A DNA stretch of 64,000 nucleotides from DASXUL01 sp036504855 (lineage in GTDB: Bacteria; Armatimonadota; DTGP01; JAKQQT01). Of the stretch, positions 42,772 to 51,100 are shown piece after piece (position 1 is the first letter of the stretch; each line of letters opens with the position of its first letter). The DNA is taken from NCBI GenBank assembly GCA_036504855.1, contig DASXUL010000058.1, forward strand, positions 9,801 through 73,800. The letters are read 5' to 3'. A program made the position numbers and the translations under genes. The notes beneath the pieces are model-generated. The model did no database searches and had not been told where the DNA came from. It saw only the letters and a list, made by a program, of their open reading frames with translations.

Positions 42772-43002
42772 GCGTCCGCATCGGTCCGCATCCGGCAGTT
42801 CCGTCAGAAGGTGGATAACGGCCACGCCGCGCGCCTGATCCACACGGTCTACGGCCAGGGCTACATGCTTCGGTCGCCCGAATCGGAGATGGATCGTCGG
42901 ACCCGACGACCGCGGCCCTTTCGACGGCATCCGGCCACTGATCGGAGCGAGGATGACCGGAGACAGACAGCGTGCCAGGCCTCGCCTGTCATCATGGCCG
43001 CC
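42772..43002 (+). pseudogene. Decayed response-regulator 3' end / kinase 5' end, copy A
   Basis: Plus-strand translation gives VRIRQFRQKVDNGHAARLIH and then TVYGQGYMLRSPE, the C-terminal end of an OmpR-type winged helix, with no domain before it; the start of the regulator is missing. The DNA from 42820 to about 43002 is roughly three-quarters identical by eye to 43859-44042. Together with the peptidase tail and the vapB promoter this fills the 348-bp gap. Confidence 0.68.
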
Positions 43003-43031
43003 ATCTGCGCCGATGGTGTTGAAAGACGCAC

Positions 43032-43078
43032 TTGACAACCTCCAGAGGGCCCCGTATAATCTAGACAGACTAGACAGA
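43032..43078 (+). promoter_or_regulatory. Consensus sigma-70-type promoter with tandem operator for the toxin-antitoxin pair
   Basis: TTGACA at 43032-43037 and TATAAT at 43055-43060 are both perfect hexamers with a 17-base spacer. Two head-to-tail copies of CTAGACAGA follow immediately (43061-43069 and 43070-43078), placed at the transcription start, where an antitoxin would bind to autoregulate. The antitoxin ATG lies at 43101. Confidence 0.78.
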
Positions 43079-43100
43079 ATGACTGTTTGGGGTGCATCAG

Positions 43101-43346
43101 ATGTGGCAACTACAAGAAGCAAAAAACCGGTTCAGCGAAGTGGTGAATGAAGCCATCGAGCACGGACCACAAGTGATCACAAGGCACGGAGTCGAGACGT
43201 GCGTCTTGCTCTCCGTCGCGGACTATCGCAAGATGGCGCTGAGCGCCAAGTCCATCACCGAGTTCTTCCGCAGTTCGCCGCTGGTCGGCGAGGATCTCGA
43301 CCTGTCTCGTGACCAAAGCCCGATTCGGGCGGAACCGGCGCTGTGA
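43101..43346 (+). CDS. Type II antitoxin, Phd/YefM family
   Basis: An 81-residue protein beginning MWQLQEAKNRFSEVVNEAIE, then GPQVITRHGVETCVLLSVAD and YRKM, the Phd/YefM DNA-binding fold. The C-terminal part (SITEFFRSSPLVGEDLDLSR) is the usual flexible toxin-binding tail. An ATG at 43092 is an alternative start. The stop overlaps the toxin start (GTGA). It should neutralise the VapC-like toxin and repress the promoter with the CTAGACAGA repeats. Confidence 0.9.
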   Translation: MWQLQEAKNRFSEVVNEAIEHGPQVITRHGVETCVLLSVADYRKMALSAKSITEFFRSSPLVGEDLDLSRDQSPIRAEPAL

Positions 43347-43762
43347 GGTATCTGCTGGATACCAACGTGATCTCCGAGTTGGTCGCCCGTCAACCCGATC
43401 AGGCCGTGTTGAGGTGGATAGAGGCACTGGATCAGTCCGCCGTTTACCTGAGCGTTATCACCATCGGCGAGATTCACAGGGGCATTGAACGGCTTCCTGA
43501 ATCGGCAAAACGGGACCGCCTTCGAGCCTGGCTGACCGATGAACTGCTGGTGAGGTTCGGCGATCGGATGGCGCCCATTGACGTTGGAGTGATGATGGCG
43601 TGGGGATCGATGGTTGCGCGGCTCATCAGTGAGGGCCGTCCGCTTTCGGCGATGGATTCGCTGATTGCCGCACAGGCGATCCACCATGGGTACAGCCTGG
43701 TCACGCGAAACGAGTCCGACTTCCGCGATACGGGCGTCCATCTCATCAACCCGTGGCGGTGA
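43343..43762 (+). CDS. VapC-type PIN-domain ribonuclease toxin
   Basis: A 139-residue PIN-domain protein starting with GTG inside the antitoxin stop. The acidic residues of the metal site are in place: YLLDTNVISEL (first Asp), ITIGEIHRGIERLP (Glu), LSAMDSLIAAQAIHHGYSLV (Asp) and TRNESDFRDTGV (Asp). VapC toxins cut tRNA or rRNA when the antitoxin is degraded. The pair is complete and looks functional, in contrast with the decayed DNA on both sides. Confidence 0.92.
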   Translation: MRYLLDTNVISELVARQPDQAVLRWIEALDQSAVYLSVITIGEIHRGIERLPESAKRDRLRAWLTDELLVRFGDRMAPIDVGVMMAWGSMVARLISEGRPLSAMDSLIAAQAIHHGYSLVTRNESDFRDTGVHLINPWR

Positions 43763-43858
43763 CAGAACCGATGGCTGGCTGATGCTCTCGACCATAGCGC
43801 CAGTCGTAGTTCGTCATCGGCGCCCCGTTTTCGGGTGACGCTTGCTCCTCAGTCGCGC

Positions 43859-44261
43859 GGCCACGCCGCCCGCCCGATCCCTACCGTCCATGGGCTGGGC
43901 TGCGTGTTCCAGGCGCCTGAATCAGATAAGGATCGTCCGACCGGATGACCGCGGTCGTTCCGACGGCATCCGGTCCCAATGCGAGCGAGCGTGATCGGAA
44001 ACAGGAGGACGCGTGAAAGGACTCGCCCGTTATCCTGGCCCCCGCCTCGGTCGAAGGGGCACGGTTCGGCTGCGGATGACACTGTGGAATGTGGCCACGC
44101 TCGCCCTCATCGTGGGGGCCCCGGGCGGCGTGGCGCGCAACAAAGTGCTGGCGGACCTGTTCGCGACGGTCAGGGTCCGTGCGCACTGCGGCGTCGCCGG
44201 CTATTGCACCCAGTCATCCAGCCCGCTAGGCGGTACCGCGGATCCCGACGCGAATGGCTAA
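43859..44261 (+). pseudogene. Decayed response-regulator 3' end and histidine-kinase 5' end, copy B
   Basis: 43859-43945 translates as GHAARPIPTVHGLGCVFQAP followed by ESDKD and a stop, a mutated version of the regulator tail in copy A. From 44013, after a good AGGAGG, a frame begins MKGLARYPGPRLGRRGTVRL and RMTLWNVATLALIVG, like the first membrane helix of a two-component sensor kinase, but it turns into unrelated sequence and stops at 44261. No kinase core is present. The 529-bp gap between vapC and the next gene holds this relic and the second outer repeat. Confidence 0.65.
44218..44233 (+). repeat. Outer direct repeat, copy 2
   Basis: CCAGCCCGCTAGGCGG, identical to 42741-42756; the two lie 1.48 kb apart and enclose both two-component relics and the toxin-antitoxin genes. 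Confidence 0.6.
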
Positions 44262-44291
44262 CATAACGGAATACCAAGCAGGGAGGTCGGC

Positions 44292-45254
44292 GTGGCGAAA
44301 CCGCAGTTGTCGGAAATGGCAGGCGTGGACAGCACGGAGTTGTTCAAGGTGCTCTCGTCGGACACGCGCCGCGATATCCTGAAGCTCTTGCAGCGCGCGC
44401 CGATGTCCACCGGTGATCTGGCCGAAGCGCTGAGCGTCTCGCGCTCGTCCATCACGCGCCACGTGCAGAGCCTTAGTGACGCCGGTCTCATCATCACGGA
44501 TGAGCCCAGCGGCGCGCGCGGCGGGCAGAAAGTCTGCCGCCTGCTCTTTGATCGTATCGCCGTCTCCTTTGACGGACCTCCGGTGCTCCGCGAGGCGGTT
44601 CATGAAACGGAAATGCCGCTTGGCCTTTATGCCAACGTCCACGCATCGCCCCCGTGCGGGCTCGCCGGGCCGCGCGGAATCGTTGGCAGTTTTGATGATC
44701 CCCAAGCGTTCCTCCTGCCGGATCGGGCCGCGGCCCAGCTTATCTGGATCGGTCGCGGTTTCGTGGAGTACGCATTCCCAAACAAGCTGGAGCCAGGCAT
44801 GGAGGCCCATCGCCTTGAGTTGGCGATGGAAATCGGATCGGAGATCGCGCTGCACCGCATCGACGCCGCCAGCGACGTGACTATCTGGGTGAACGGGGTT
44901 GATATCGGAACCTGGACCTCGCTGGGCGGGCTGGGCGACCGCCGCGGACGCCTAACTCCGGAGTGGTGGTGGAACACGCGTACCCAGTATGGCATGCTGA
45001 AAGTCTGGTCCGTGGACCTTGTGGGCTCGTACGTGGACGGCTCGCCCGTTTCCTCCCGAACATTGCCGGACCTCGACCTCGTGCCCCAGCGACCCATCGT
45101 GGTGCGCATCGGCGTGAAGCCGGACGCTGTAAACCGAGGAGGGATCAACCTGTTCGGCCGCGGCTTTGGGAACTACGAGCAAGACATCATCCTGCGCCTG
45201 CACTATGATGAGCCTGTCACGGATACAGCCGAAATCGTGAACGCCGAGGGGTGA
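44292..45254 (+). CDS. ArsR-like HTH regulator with conserved C-terminal domain (paralogue 1)
   Basis: A 320-residue protein. The N-terminal winged helix (about 12-80) has LFKVLSSDTRRDILKLLQRA, PMSTGDLAEALSVSRSSITR and HVQSLSDAGLI. The C-terminal 220 residues form a beta-rich domain with ETEMPLGLYANVHASPPCGL, SFDDPQAFLLPDRAAAQLIW, AFPNKLEPGMEAHRLELAME, VTIWVNGVDIGTW and GINLFGRGFGNYEQDIILRL. This arrangement matches a group of uncharacterised predicted regulators (COG4189-like). The effector domain may bind a sugar or another small ligand; that is inference. The convergent gene at 45267-46199 encodes a clear paralogue. Confidence 0.75.
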   Translation: MAKPQLSEMAGVDSTELFKVLSSDTRRDILKLLQRAPMSTGDLAEALSVSRSSITRHVQSLSDAGLIITDEPSGARGGQKVCRLLFDRIAVSFDGPPVLREAVHETEMPLGLYANVHASPPCGLAGPRGIVGSFDDPQAFLLPDRAAAQLIWIGRGFVEYAFPNKLEPGMEAHRLELAMEIGSEIALHRIDAASDVTIWVNGVDIGTWTSLGGLGDRRGRLTPEWWWNTRTQYGMLKVWSVDLVGSYVDGSPVSSRTLPDLDLVPQRPIVVRIGVKPDAVNRGGINLFGRGFGNYEQDIILRLHYDEPVTDTAEIVNAEG

Positions 45255-45266
45255 CTTCCACCGTCC

Positions 45267-46199
45267 TTACCCGGGAGACGGGTGGGAGTAGTAGAGCCGA
45301 AGCAGAAGATCTTGGTCGTGATTGCCAATACCGCGGCCGAAGAGGTTGAACCCGCCCACGTGTTCCGCATCAGGCTTCACGCCGATGCGAATGGCCACCG
45401 GCTTGCGCGGGCCTACATCGGCATCCGCGAGCGTCACATCCGATACGCGAACCCCGTCTATGTAGCAGCCCCCGGGGCTGATGGTCCACGTCTTCAGGAT
45501 ACCGTACTGGGCGATGCGGGCGGGCCACCAAGCCGGGTACAGCCGGCCTCGCTTGCCGCCAAGATCGCCAGGGGAGCGCCATGTCCCGGCCTCCACGCCG
45601 TTCACCCACACGGTGATATCCGAGGGATAGTCGTTGTCGTACTCGGGCGCCTCTGAGCAGATCTCCATGGCGACTTCCATGCGATCGATCTCCACTGAAG
45701 TGGGAAGGCGGTTCGGGAACACGTATTCCACGTACCCCTCGGCCATCCAGAGGATGTTCGCTTTCATCCTCTCCGGCAGAAGGAACGACTGGGTGTCGTC
45801 GTAGAACCCGATTATGCGTTCCGGGCTGGCGAGCCCGCACGTGCCGCCCGGCGCGGCGGAGGTGTAGAGCCCAATCGGCAGCTCCACCAGCTCCACCTGT
45901 TCTTCGGCGGGCAACGGCGTCTCAAGGCTGATGAGGAAGCGGCTGTAGCGCCCGAGACAGAGCTTCTGCGTGCCCTGGGCGCCCTGAGTGTACTCGGAAA
46001 CCAGCAGACCGGCCTGTTCCAACGCCTGGATATGATGGGTCACGGTGGGGGCGGAGAGCCCCAGTGCCTGGCCCAGGGCATTGATGTTCATCGGCCCGCG
46101 GGCGAGCAAAGCCAGGATGTTGACCCGCACGTCGGAGGCGAGAGCCCTGTAGACTCCCGCGTCCTTCTCATCGACGAGATTGAGCTTGCGTATCTTCAT
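45267..46199 (-). CDS. ArsR-like HTH regulator with conserved C-terminal domain (paralogue 2)
   Basis: A 310-residue protein with the same plan as its convergent neighbour: winged helix with YRALASDVRVNILALLARGP, MNINALGQALGLSAPTVTHH and IQALEQAGLL, then the shared C-terminal domain: VELPIGLYTSAAPGGTCGLA, FYDDTQSFLLPERMKANILW, VTVWVNGVEAGTW-like (ITVWVNGVEAGTW) and GGFNLFGRGIGNHDQDLLLR. The two C-terminal domains share long identical blocks (IRIGVKPDA, NLFGRG), so they arose by duplication or are old paralogues. The stops are 12 bases apart. It starts at 46199 with a weak ribosome site and is separated by 96 bases from the methyltransferase gene. Confidence 0.75.
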   Translation of the reverse strand: MKIRKLNLVDEKDAGVYRALASDVRVNILALLARGPMNINALGQALGLSAPTVTHHIQALEQAGLLVSEYTQGAQGTQKLCLGRYSRFLISLETPLPAEEQVELVELPIGLYTSAAPGGTCGLASPERIIGFYDDTQSFLLPERMKANILWMAEGYVEYVFPNRLPTSVEIDRMEVAMEICSEAPEYDNDYPSDITVWVNGVEAGTWRSPGDLGGKRGRLYPAWWPARIAQYGILKTWTISPGGCYIDGVRVSDVTLADADVGPRKPVAIRIGVKPDAEHVGGFNLFGRGIGNHDQDLLLRLYYSHPSPG

Positions 46200-46295
46200 G
46201 TTCGCTTGTTAATCGCCGCGAGGATATGGCGGCCCCGCGCCGCGCTCCAACGTGTGTAGTCTAGCGGTTCCGGCAAGCCAGCGCGGATAATGCGT

Positions 46296-47138
46296 CTAGC
46301 TCTCGCGCCGGAAGATCAGAATGTACTGGTGAAGCTGGTTCGCCACAAAGGCGTGCGGGTAGCCGAAGGGATAGAGGTTGACTGTGCGATCGTACCAGAT
46401 CTTGCAGCCGCGATAGCGCAGCCCGGGAATCTCGCTCATCTCCGCGACGATGTCTGCATGCAGAAGGTTGTGATGGTGAGCGGTGGGTTGGAGGTCCTTC
46501 GTAAAGAGCACGATGTGCCCTTTCGGCGCCAGCATCGACAGTGTTCCGGTGAGAATGCTCCGTAACTCGGTGAGGAAGCTCCCATAGTCCAGGTTGCCGA
46601 GGTCGTGGTCTAGCTCGGTGAACGGAGTTGGGGCCGCCTCGCCGGTGCGCTTCTTCTTTTCGCCGCTCTGAGGGCGCGTCATCATACCGGCGTACGGCGG
46701 GTCGGTAAGCACCAGAGTGTACGGCCGCGCGTTCACCTCTGGCAACTGGGCGGCATGGCGGGCGTCACCGCACACGGTCACTTGCTCGCGCATCCCGTCT
46801 CGAACGCAGACCTGGGAGTAGATGTCCAGGTAGCGCTGCTCGAGGTCGATTCCGACAGCATTGCGGCCGCACAGCGAGCAGCCAAGCAACGTCCCTCCCA
46901 CGCCGGCGAACGGATCCAACACCCATTCGCCTCTCTTCGTGAAGAACTCCACCAGTTTGCGCATGAGCTGGGGAGGCTTTGGCGAAGGATGCGCTTTCCG
47001 GAGATCGTGCCCGTAAGACTCCGGCCCCGTGGTGGGGTAGGCCGTGGTGTCCACGGAGTTCAGGAAATAGAGCCATTCGCGGCCAGTTAGGTCGTTCAGT
47101 CGGTTCCTGGGATGGACGGGCGGTGGGGTTTCGTTCAC
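46296..47138 (-). CDS. DNA methyltransferase (DPPY type, amino-group)
   Basis: A 280-residue DNA methyltransferase. SAM motif I is WVLDPFAGVGGTLLGCSLCG (about 73-92), with NAVGIDLEQRYLDI next, and the catalytic motif IV is LVLTDPPYAGMM (TDPPY at about 145-149). Motif I therefore precedes motif IV, unlike the usual beta-class order, although HPSPKPPQLMRKLVEFF before motif I resembles the beta-class link. The product would be N6-methyladenine or N4-methylcytosine; the target site is unknown. The GTG start overlaps the stop of the upstream methyltransferase (GTGA). No restriction endonuclease gene is adjacent. Confidence 0.85.
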   Translation of the reverse strand: MNETPPPVHPRNRLNDLTGREWLYFLNSVDTTAYPTTGPESYGHDLRKAHPSPKPPQLMRKLVEFFTKRGEWVLDPFAGVGGTLLGCSLCGRNAVGIDLEQRYLDIYSQVCVRDGMREQVTVCGDARHAAQLPEVNARPYTLVLTDPPYAGMMTRPQSGEKKKRTGEAAPTPFTELDHDLGNLDYGSFLTELRSILTGTLSMLAPKGHIVLFTKDLQPTAHHHNLLHADIVAEMSEIPGLRYRGCKIWYDRTVNLYPFGYPHAFVANQLHQYILIFRRES

Positions 47139-48166
47139 GTATGTACCAGATAGAGGCGTTCGGCAACAGTATTGGCCTTGTAGGCGCGGTTCGGACGGTC
47201 CGCGTCGCTACGGAATCGCCGATAGTCACGCTCGAAGACCAGCGGGCGGCCCCGCTGCTCCAGGATGGCGAGGATGGCGTCGTGCGGCACGAGGCCCTCG
47301 GAGTTGTAGCTCAACAGGATGTGCTTCGCGGGAGCGCGGCAGACAACATCCGCCAGGGCTGCCGCCGCTTCCGAGCGCGAGCAGTATCTGGAACGCGCTT
47401 CTGGGCGCGCGGGCAGCCCGGTAACCCCGCGCAACTCCGGCGCATCCCATCGGGCGATGGTCTCCAGCAGATGGTAGTTTGTGGCGTACTGCCGCTCGTT
47501 GTACGGCGGGTCCAGGTAGAGGATGTCGCATTCCAGCCCGCCCACCACGGCGTTGGCATCGACGTTTAGCGCTCGGTGGTTTCCCGGCGACACGAGGAGC
47601 GGCGGAGGCACTAGCGTGAGCCGCTTTGCGGACCGCGGCTCCCAGAACTTGAGGTAGGCGCCGTAGGTGCCCGCGATGTTGCTGACCGACGGCGTGGCGT
47701 CCAGCAGCGCGGCCAGCAGAACGAAGAACTCATCATCCGTCACAAGGCCGGAAGCGCGCCATCCCTCGATGGCAATGCGAATCGCATCGATGCGGCCGGC
47801 GTTCTCCGGGGTAAGGTACGTACGCTCGGCGCCGTTTCCGGGCGCGTAGTGTCGCGTTACAAAGCCGAGCTCGGGCGGCAGGGCATTCAGGCGCTTGATG
47901 GTCGCCGCCAGCGGATTTTCGCATTTGCCTATCGGCAGCCCCTCAAAACGCGGCGCCGAGTTGTTCTGGATGACCGCCCGGGCGATAGCGTACGAGAAGC
48001 GGAGCAGGTCGTTCGATGTGACCTCGAATCCCCACTCTTTGAACCGCCGACCCACTACCGCCGTGCCGGAAAAGAGGTCCACGAAGCTCCGTGAGCCAGG
48101 GCACTGCTCCGCGACCACGTTCTCGATGAAGCCCAGAAGGCTGTTCTTGCTGCCGATGTAGCGCAA
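47135..48166 (-). CDS. D12-class N6-adenine DNA methyltransferase
   Basis: A 343-residue protein beginning MRYIGSKNSLLGFIENVVAE, the D12/Dam-class opening. Motif I is SFVDLFSGTAVVGRRFKEWG, with VTSNDLLRFSYAIARAVI, and motif IV is CDILYLDPPYNERQYATNYH (DPPY near 217). The start is a TTG at 48166 with GAGG five bases upstream, only 11 bases after the dnaE stop. It is therefore in one unit with dnaE and the second methyltransferase. Two different adenine-type methylases in tandem recall systems for asymmetric recognition sites (one enzyme per strand). Confidence 0.88.
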   Translation of the reverse strand: MRYIGSKNSLLGFIENVVAEQCPGSRSFVDLFSGTAVVGRRFKEWGFEVTSNDLLRFSYAIARAVIQNNSAPRFEGLPIGKCENPLAATIKRLNALPPELGFVTRHYAPGNGAERTYLTPENAGRIDAIRIAIEGWRASGLVTDDEFFVLLAALLDATPSVSNIAGTYGAYLKFWEPRSAKRLTLVPPPLLVSPGNHRALNVDANAVVGGLECDILYLDPPYNERQYATNYHLLETIARWDAPELRGVTGLPARPEARSRYCSRSEAAAALADVVCRAPAKHILLSYNSEGLVPHDAILAILEQRGRPLVFERDYRRFRSDADRPNRAYKANTVAERLYLVHT

Positions 48167-48177
48167 TCGTCCTCGCT

Positions 48178-51100
48178 CTATTCCAGCCAGACTGCGGCGG
48201 CGCCCAATAGCTTCGCTAGCTCCTGGCAGACGTCTTGGCAGGCGCTCACGCGCATGGCGCTAAGCACGCGATGCCCCCGCGTATGCACAACCACCTGGCT
48301 GTTGCCGGGGAAGTGCGCTAGCAACTTCTTCACGTGGTCTACGGTGACAGGGTCAACGCGCGTCAGGTCAAGGTGGAGCGCGTCGTACACGCGGGACGCT
48401 GCTGTGACCTTTCCATTTCCATTGCCGTTGCCATTCCCGTTTCCGTGAGCGGCGCCGCCGTTCGGCGCGCCGGCATCCTCCGCGTTGAGCACCAGCACCT
48501 CGTCCGCCAGCACCTCGATGTCGACCGTTTCACCGTCGTCATTGGCGCGAAGCCGCTCGCGGTGGTTCGCCTTGCCCTTCACAATGACGACTTTGTCGAC
48601 CGCGATGCTGTCACGGTAGAGGTCCCAGGACTTGGGGAAGAGCGTGGCGCTGAGCTTGCCCTGCAGGTCCTCGATGGTGAGGATGGCCATCTCTGAGCTC
48701 GTCTTCCGCGTGATGGTCTTCCTGATGCCCGCCACAATGCCGGCAACCACAACGTCTTCCTTATCGCCCATGCTCTTGAGCTGCTCGCTGGTGATAGCTC
48801 CGAACCGCTGGACGCGCTCGCGAAAGGCCAGGAACGGGTGGTCGGAGAGGTAGAGGCCCAGAAGATCCTTCTCCATCGCCAGTTTTTCCGCCTGTGGGAT
48901 TTCCGGCACGCTGGGCAGCGGCGGATCGGGGGATGGCGCGTCATCATCGCCGCCTGCCAGCAGGTCGAACATCGCCACTTGGCCCGTTTCGCGCTCCTTG
49001 CGAGCGCGTTGGGCCATAGCAAAGGCATCTTCCAGAGCGTGCAGCACCTGATTGCGGTTCGGGTGAAGACTGTCGAATCCGCCGGCCTTCACGATGGCTT
49101 CCACAGCGCTCTTCTGGCAGCGAGAGGTATCCACGCGCTGGCAGAAATCGAAGATGCTGCGGAACAGGCCGCCTGCCTTGCGCTCTTCCAGGATCGCCGA
49201 AACCGGCCCCTCGCCAACGCCCTTGATGGCGAAGAGGCCGAACCGGACCACGGGCGCCTCGGCGATAGGCGGAGCGGCATCCACCGAGAAGTCGGAGACG
49301 CTGCGGTTCACGTCCGGCGCCATTACGGCGATCGGCGGGTCCATCTGGCGGCAGTCATCAATATAGGCCGCCACCTTGTCCTTGTTGTCGGAGATGCTGG
49401 TAAGCAGGGCCGCCATGAAGTCGGTGGGGAAGTTCGCCTTCAGCCAGGCCGTCTGGTACGTGAGGATTGCGTAGGCTCCGCTATGATTCTGATTAAAACC
49501 ATAGGCGGCAAAAGAGGCCATGGCGTCAAAGATTTCGGCGGATTCTTTGGCGGAGAGGTTGCTGGTTTTGGCGGCGCCGGAGACGAAGGCGGGTTTGACC
49601 GACATCATCTTGTCCAGCTTCTTTTTGGACATGGCGCGGAGGATGTTGTCGGCGTCTCGGGCGCCCATGCCGGCGACCTGCATGGCGACCTTCAGGATCT
49701 GCTCCTGGTAGACGAAGATGCCGTAGGTTTTGTTGAGGATGGGCTCCAGAACCGGATGGATGTAGGAGACTTTCTCCATCTTGTGGCGGCGCTTGATGAA
49801 GCGCTCCGTATCGCCGTTGCCGAGGGGGCCGGGGCGATAGAGGGCCACGAGGGGGATGAGGTCTTCGAACTCGATGGGGCGGATATCGCGCACGAGGTTG
49901 CGCATTCCGTCCGACTCCAACTGGAAGACGCCGGCGGTTTGGCCGGCCTGTAGGAGCTTGAAGGTTTTGGGGTCGTCCTTGGGGACGGCGTCGATATCGA
50001 AGTCCGCGTCGATTTCATCGGCGTGGTTTTCGTGCATCAGGCGGATGCAGTGTTCCACGACGGTGAGGGTGCGCAGGCCCAGGAAGTCCATTTTCAGGAG
50101 GCCGAGGGCGGAGACCCAGTTCATGTCGTACTGGGTGATGAGGCCGGTATCGGAGCGCTGGACGGGGACGTAGTCCGTAACGGGGCCGGGGGTGATGACC
50201 ACGGCGGCGGCGTGGACGGAGGAGTGGCGCGAGAGACCCTCGATGGCGATGGCCGTATCGAGCACTTCCTTGGTTTGCGGCTCTTCGCCGTATTTGCGGG
50301 CGAGCTCCGGGACGTCCTTCAGGCAGTCCTTGATGGAGAAGTGCTTGCCGGGGTGCTGGGGGATGAGCTTGGCGAGTTTATCGGCCTCGGCGAGCGGGAG
50401 CTCCATGGCGCGGGCGACATCGCGGATGGCGGCGCGGGCGCCGAGCGTTCCGAAGGTTATGATCTGGGCGACGTGATCCGGGCCGTATTTGTCGCGGCAG
50501 TACTGGATGACCTCCTCGCGGCGGTAGTCCGCGAAGTCCAGGTCGATATCCGGCGGGGTGATGCGCTCCATGTAGAGGAAGCGCTCGAAGAGCAGGCCGT
50601 AGAGCAGGGGATCGACGTTGGTGATGCCGAGGAGGAAGGAGACGACGGAGCCGGCGGCGGAGCCGCGGCATCGGGCCGGGATTCCGCGGGCGTGGGCCCA
50701 GCGCACGAAGTCCGCCACGATGAGGAAGTAGGCGGAGTAGCCCTTGACCTCGATGACGTGCATCTCGTATTCGATGCGCTGCTTTTGCTCCGGGGTGACG
50801 GACCCGTATCGGCGCTGGGCGCCTTCCCAGCAGCACTTTTCGAAGAACGAATCGTAGGTGAAGCCCTCGGGGACGGCGTAGTGCGGGAGGATCATGTCTC
50901 CCGTTTTGATCTTCAGGTCCACCGTTTCGGCGATGCGGACGGTGTTGGAGACGGCCTCCGGGTGGTCCGGGAAGAGGGCGGCCATTTCCTGGGCCGTTTT
51001 GAAGTAGAACTCGTGGGTGGGGTAGCGCATCCGGTTGGGCTCGGCCACCTTGGCGCCGGTACCGATGCAGAGGAGGACGTCATGCGGGTCGGCGTCGGCG

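Noticed and set aside
46296..48166. Complete restriction-modification system
   Set aside because: No endonuclease or specificity gene is found next to the two methyltransferases.
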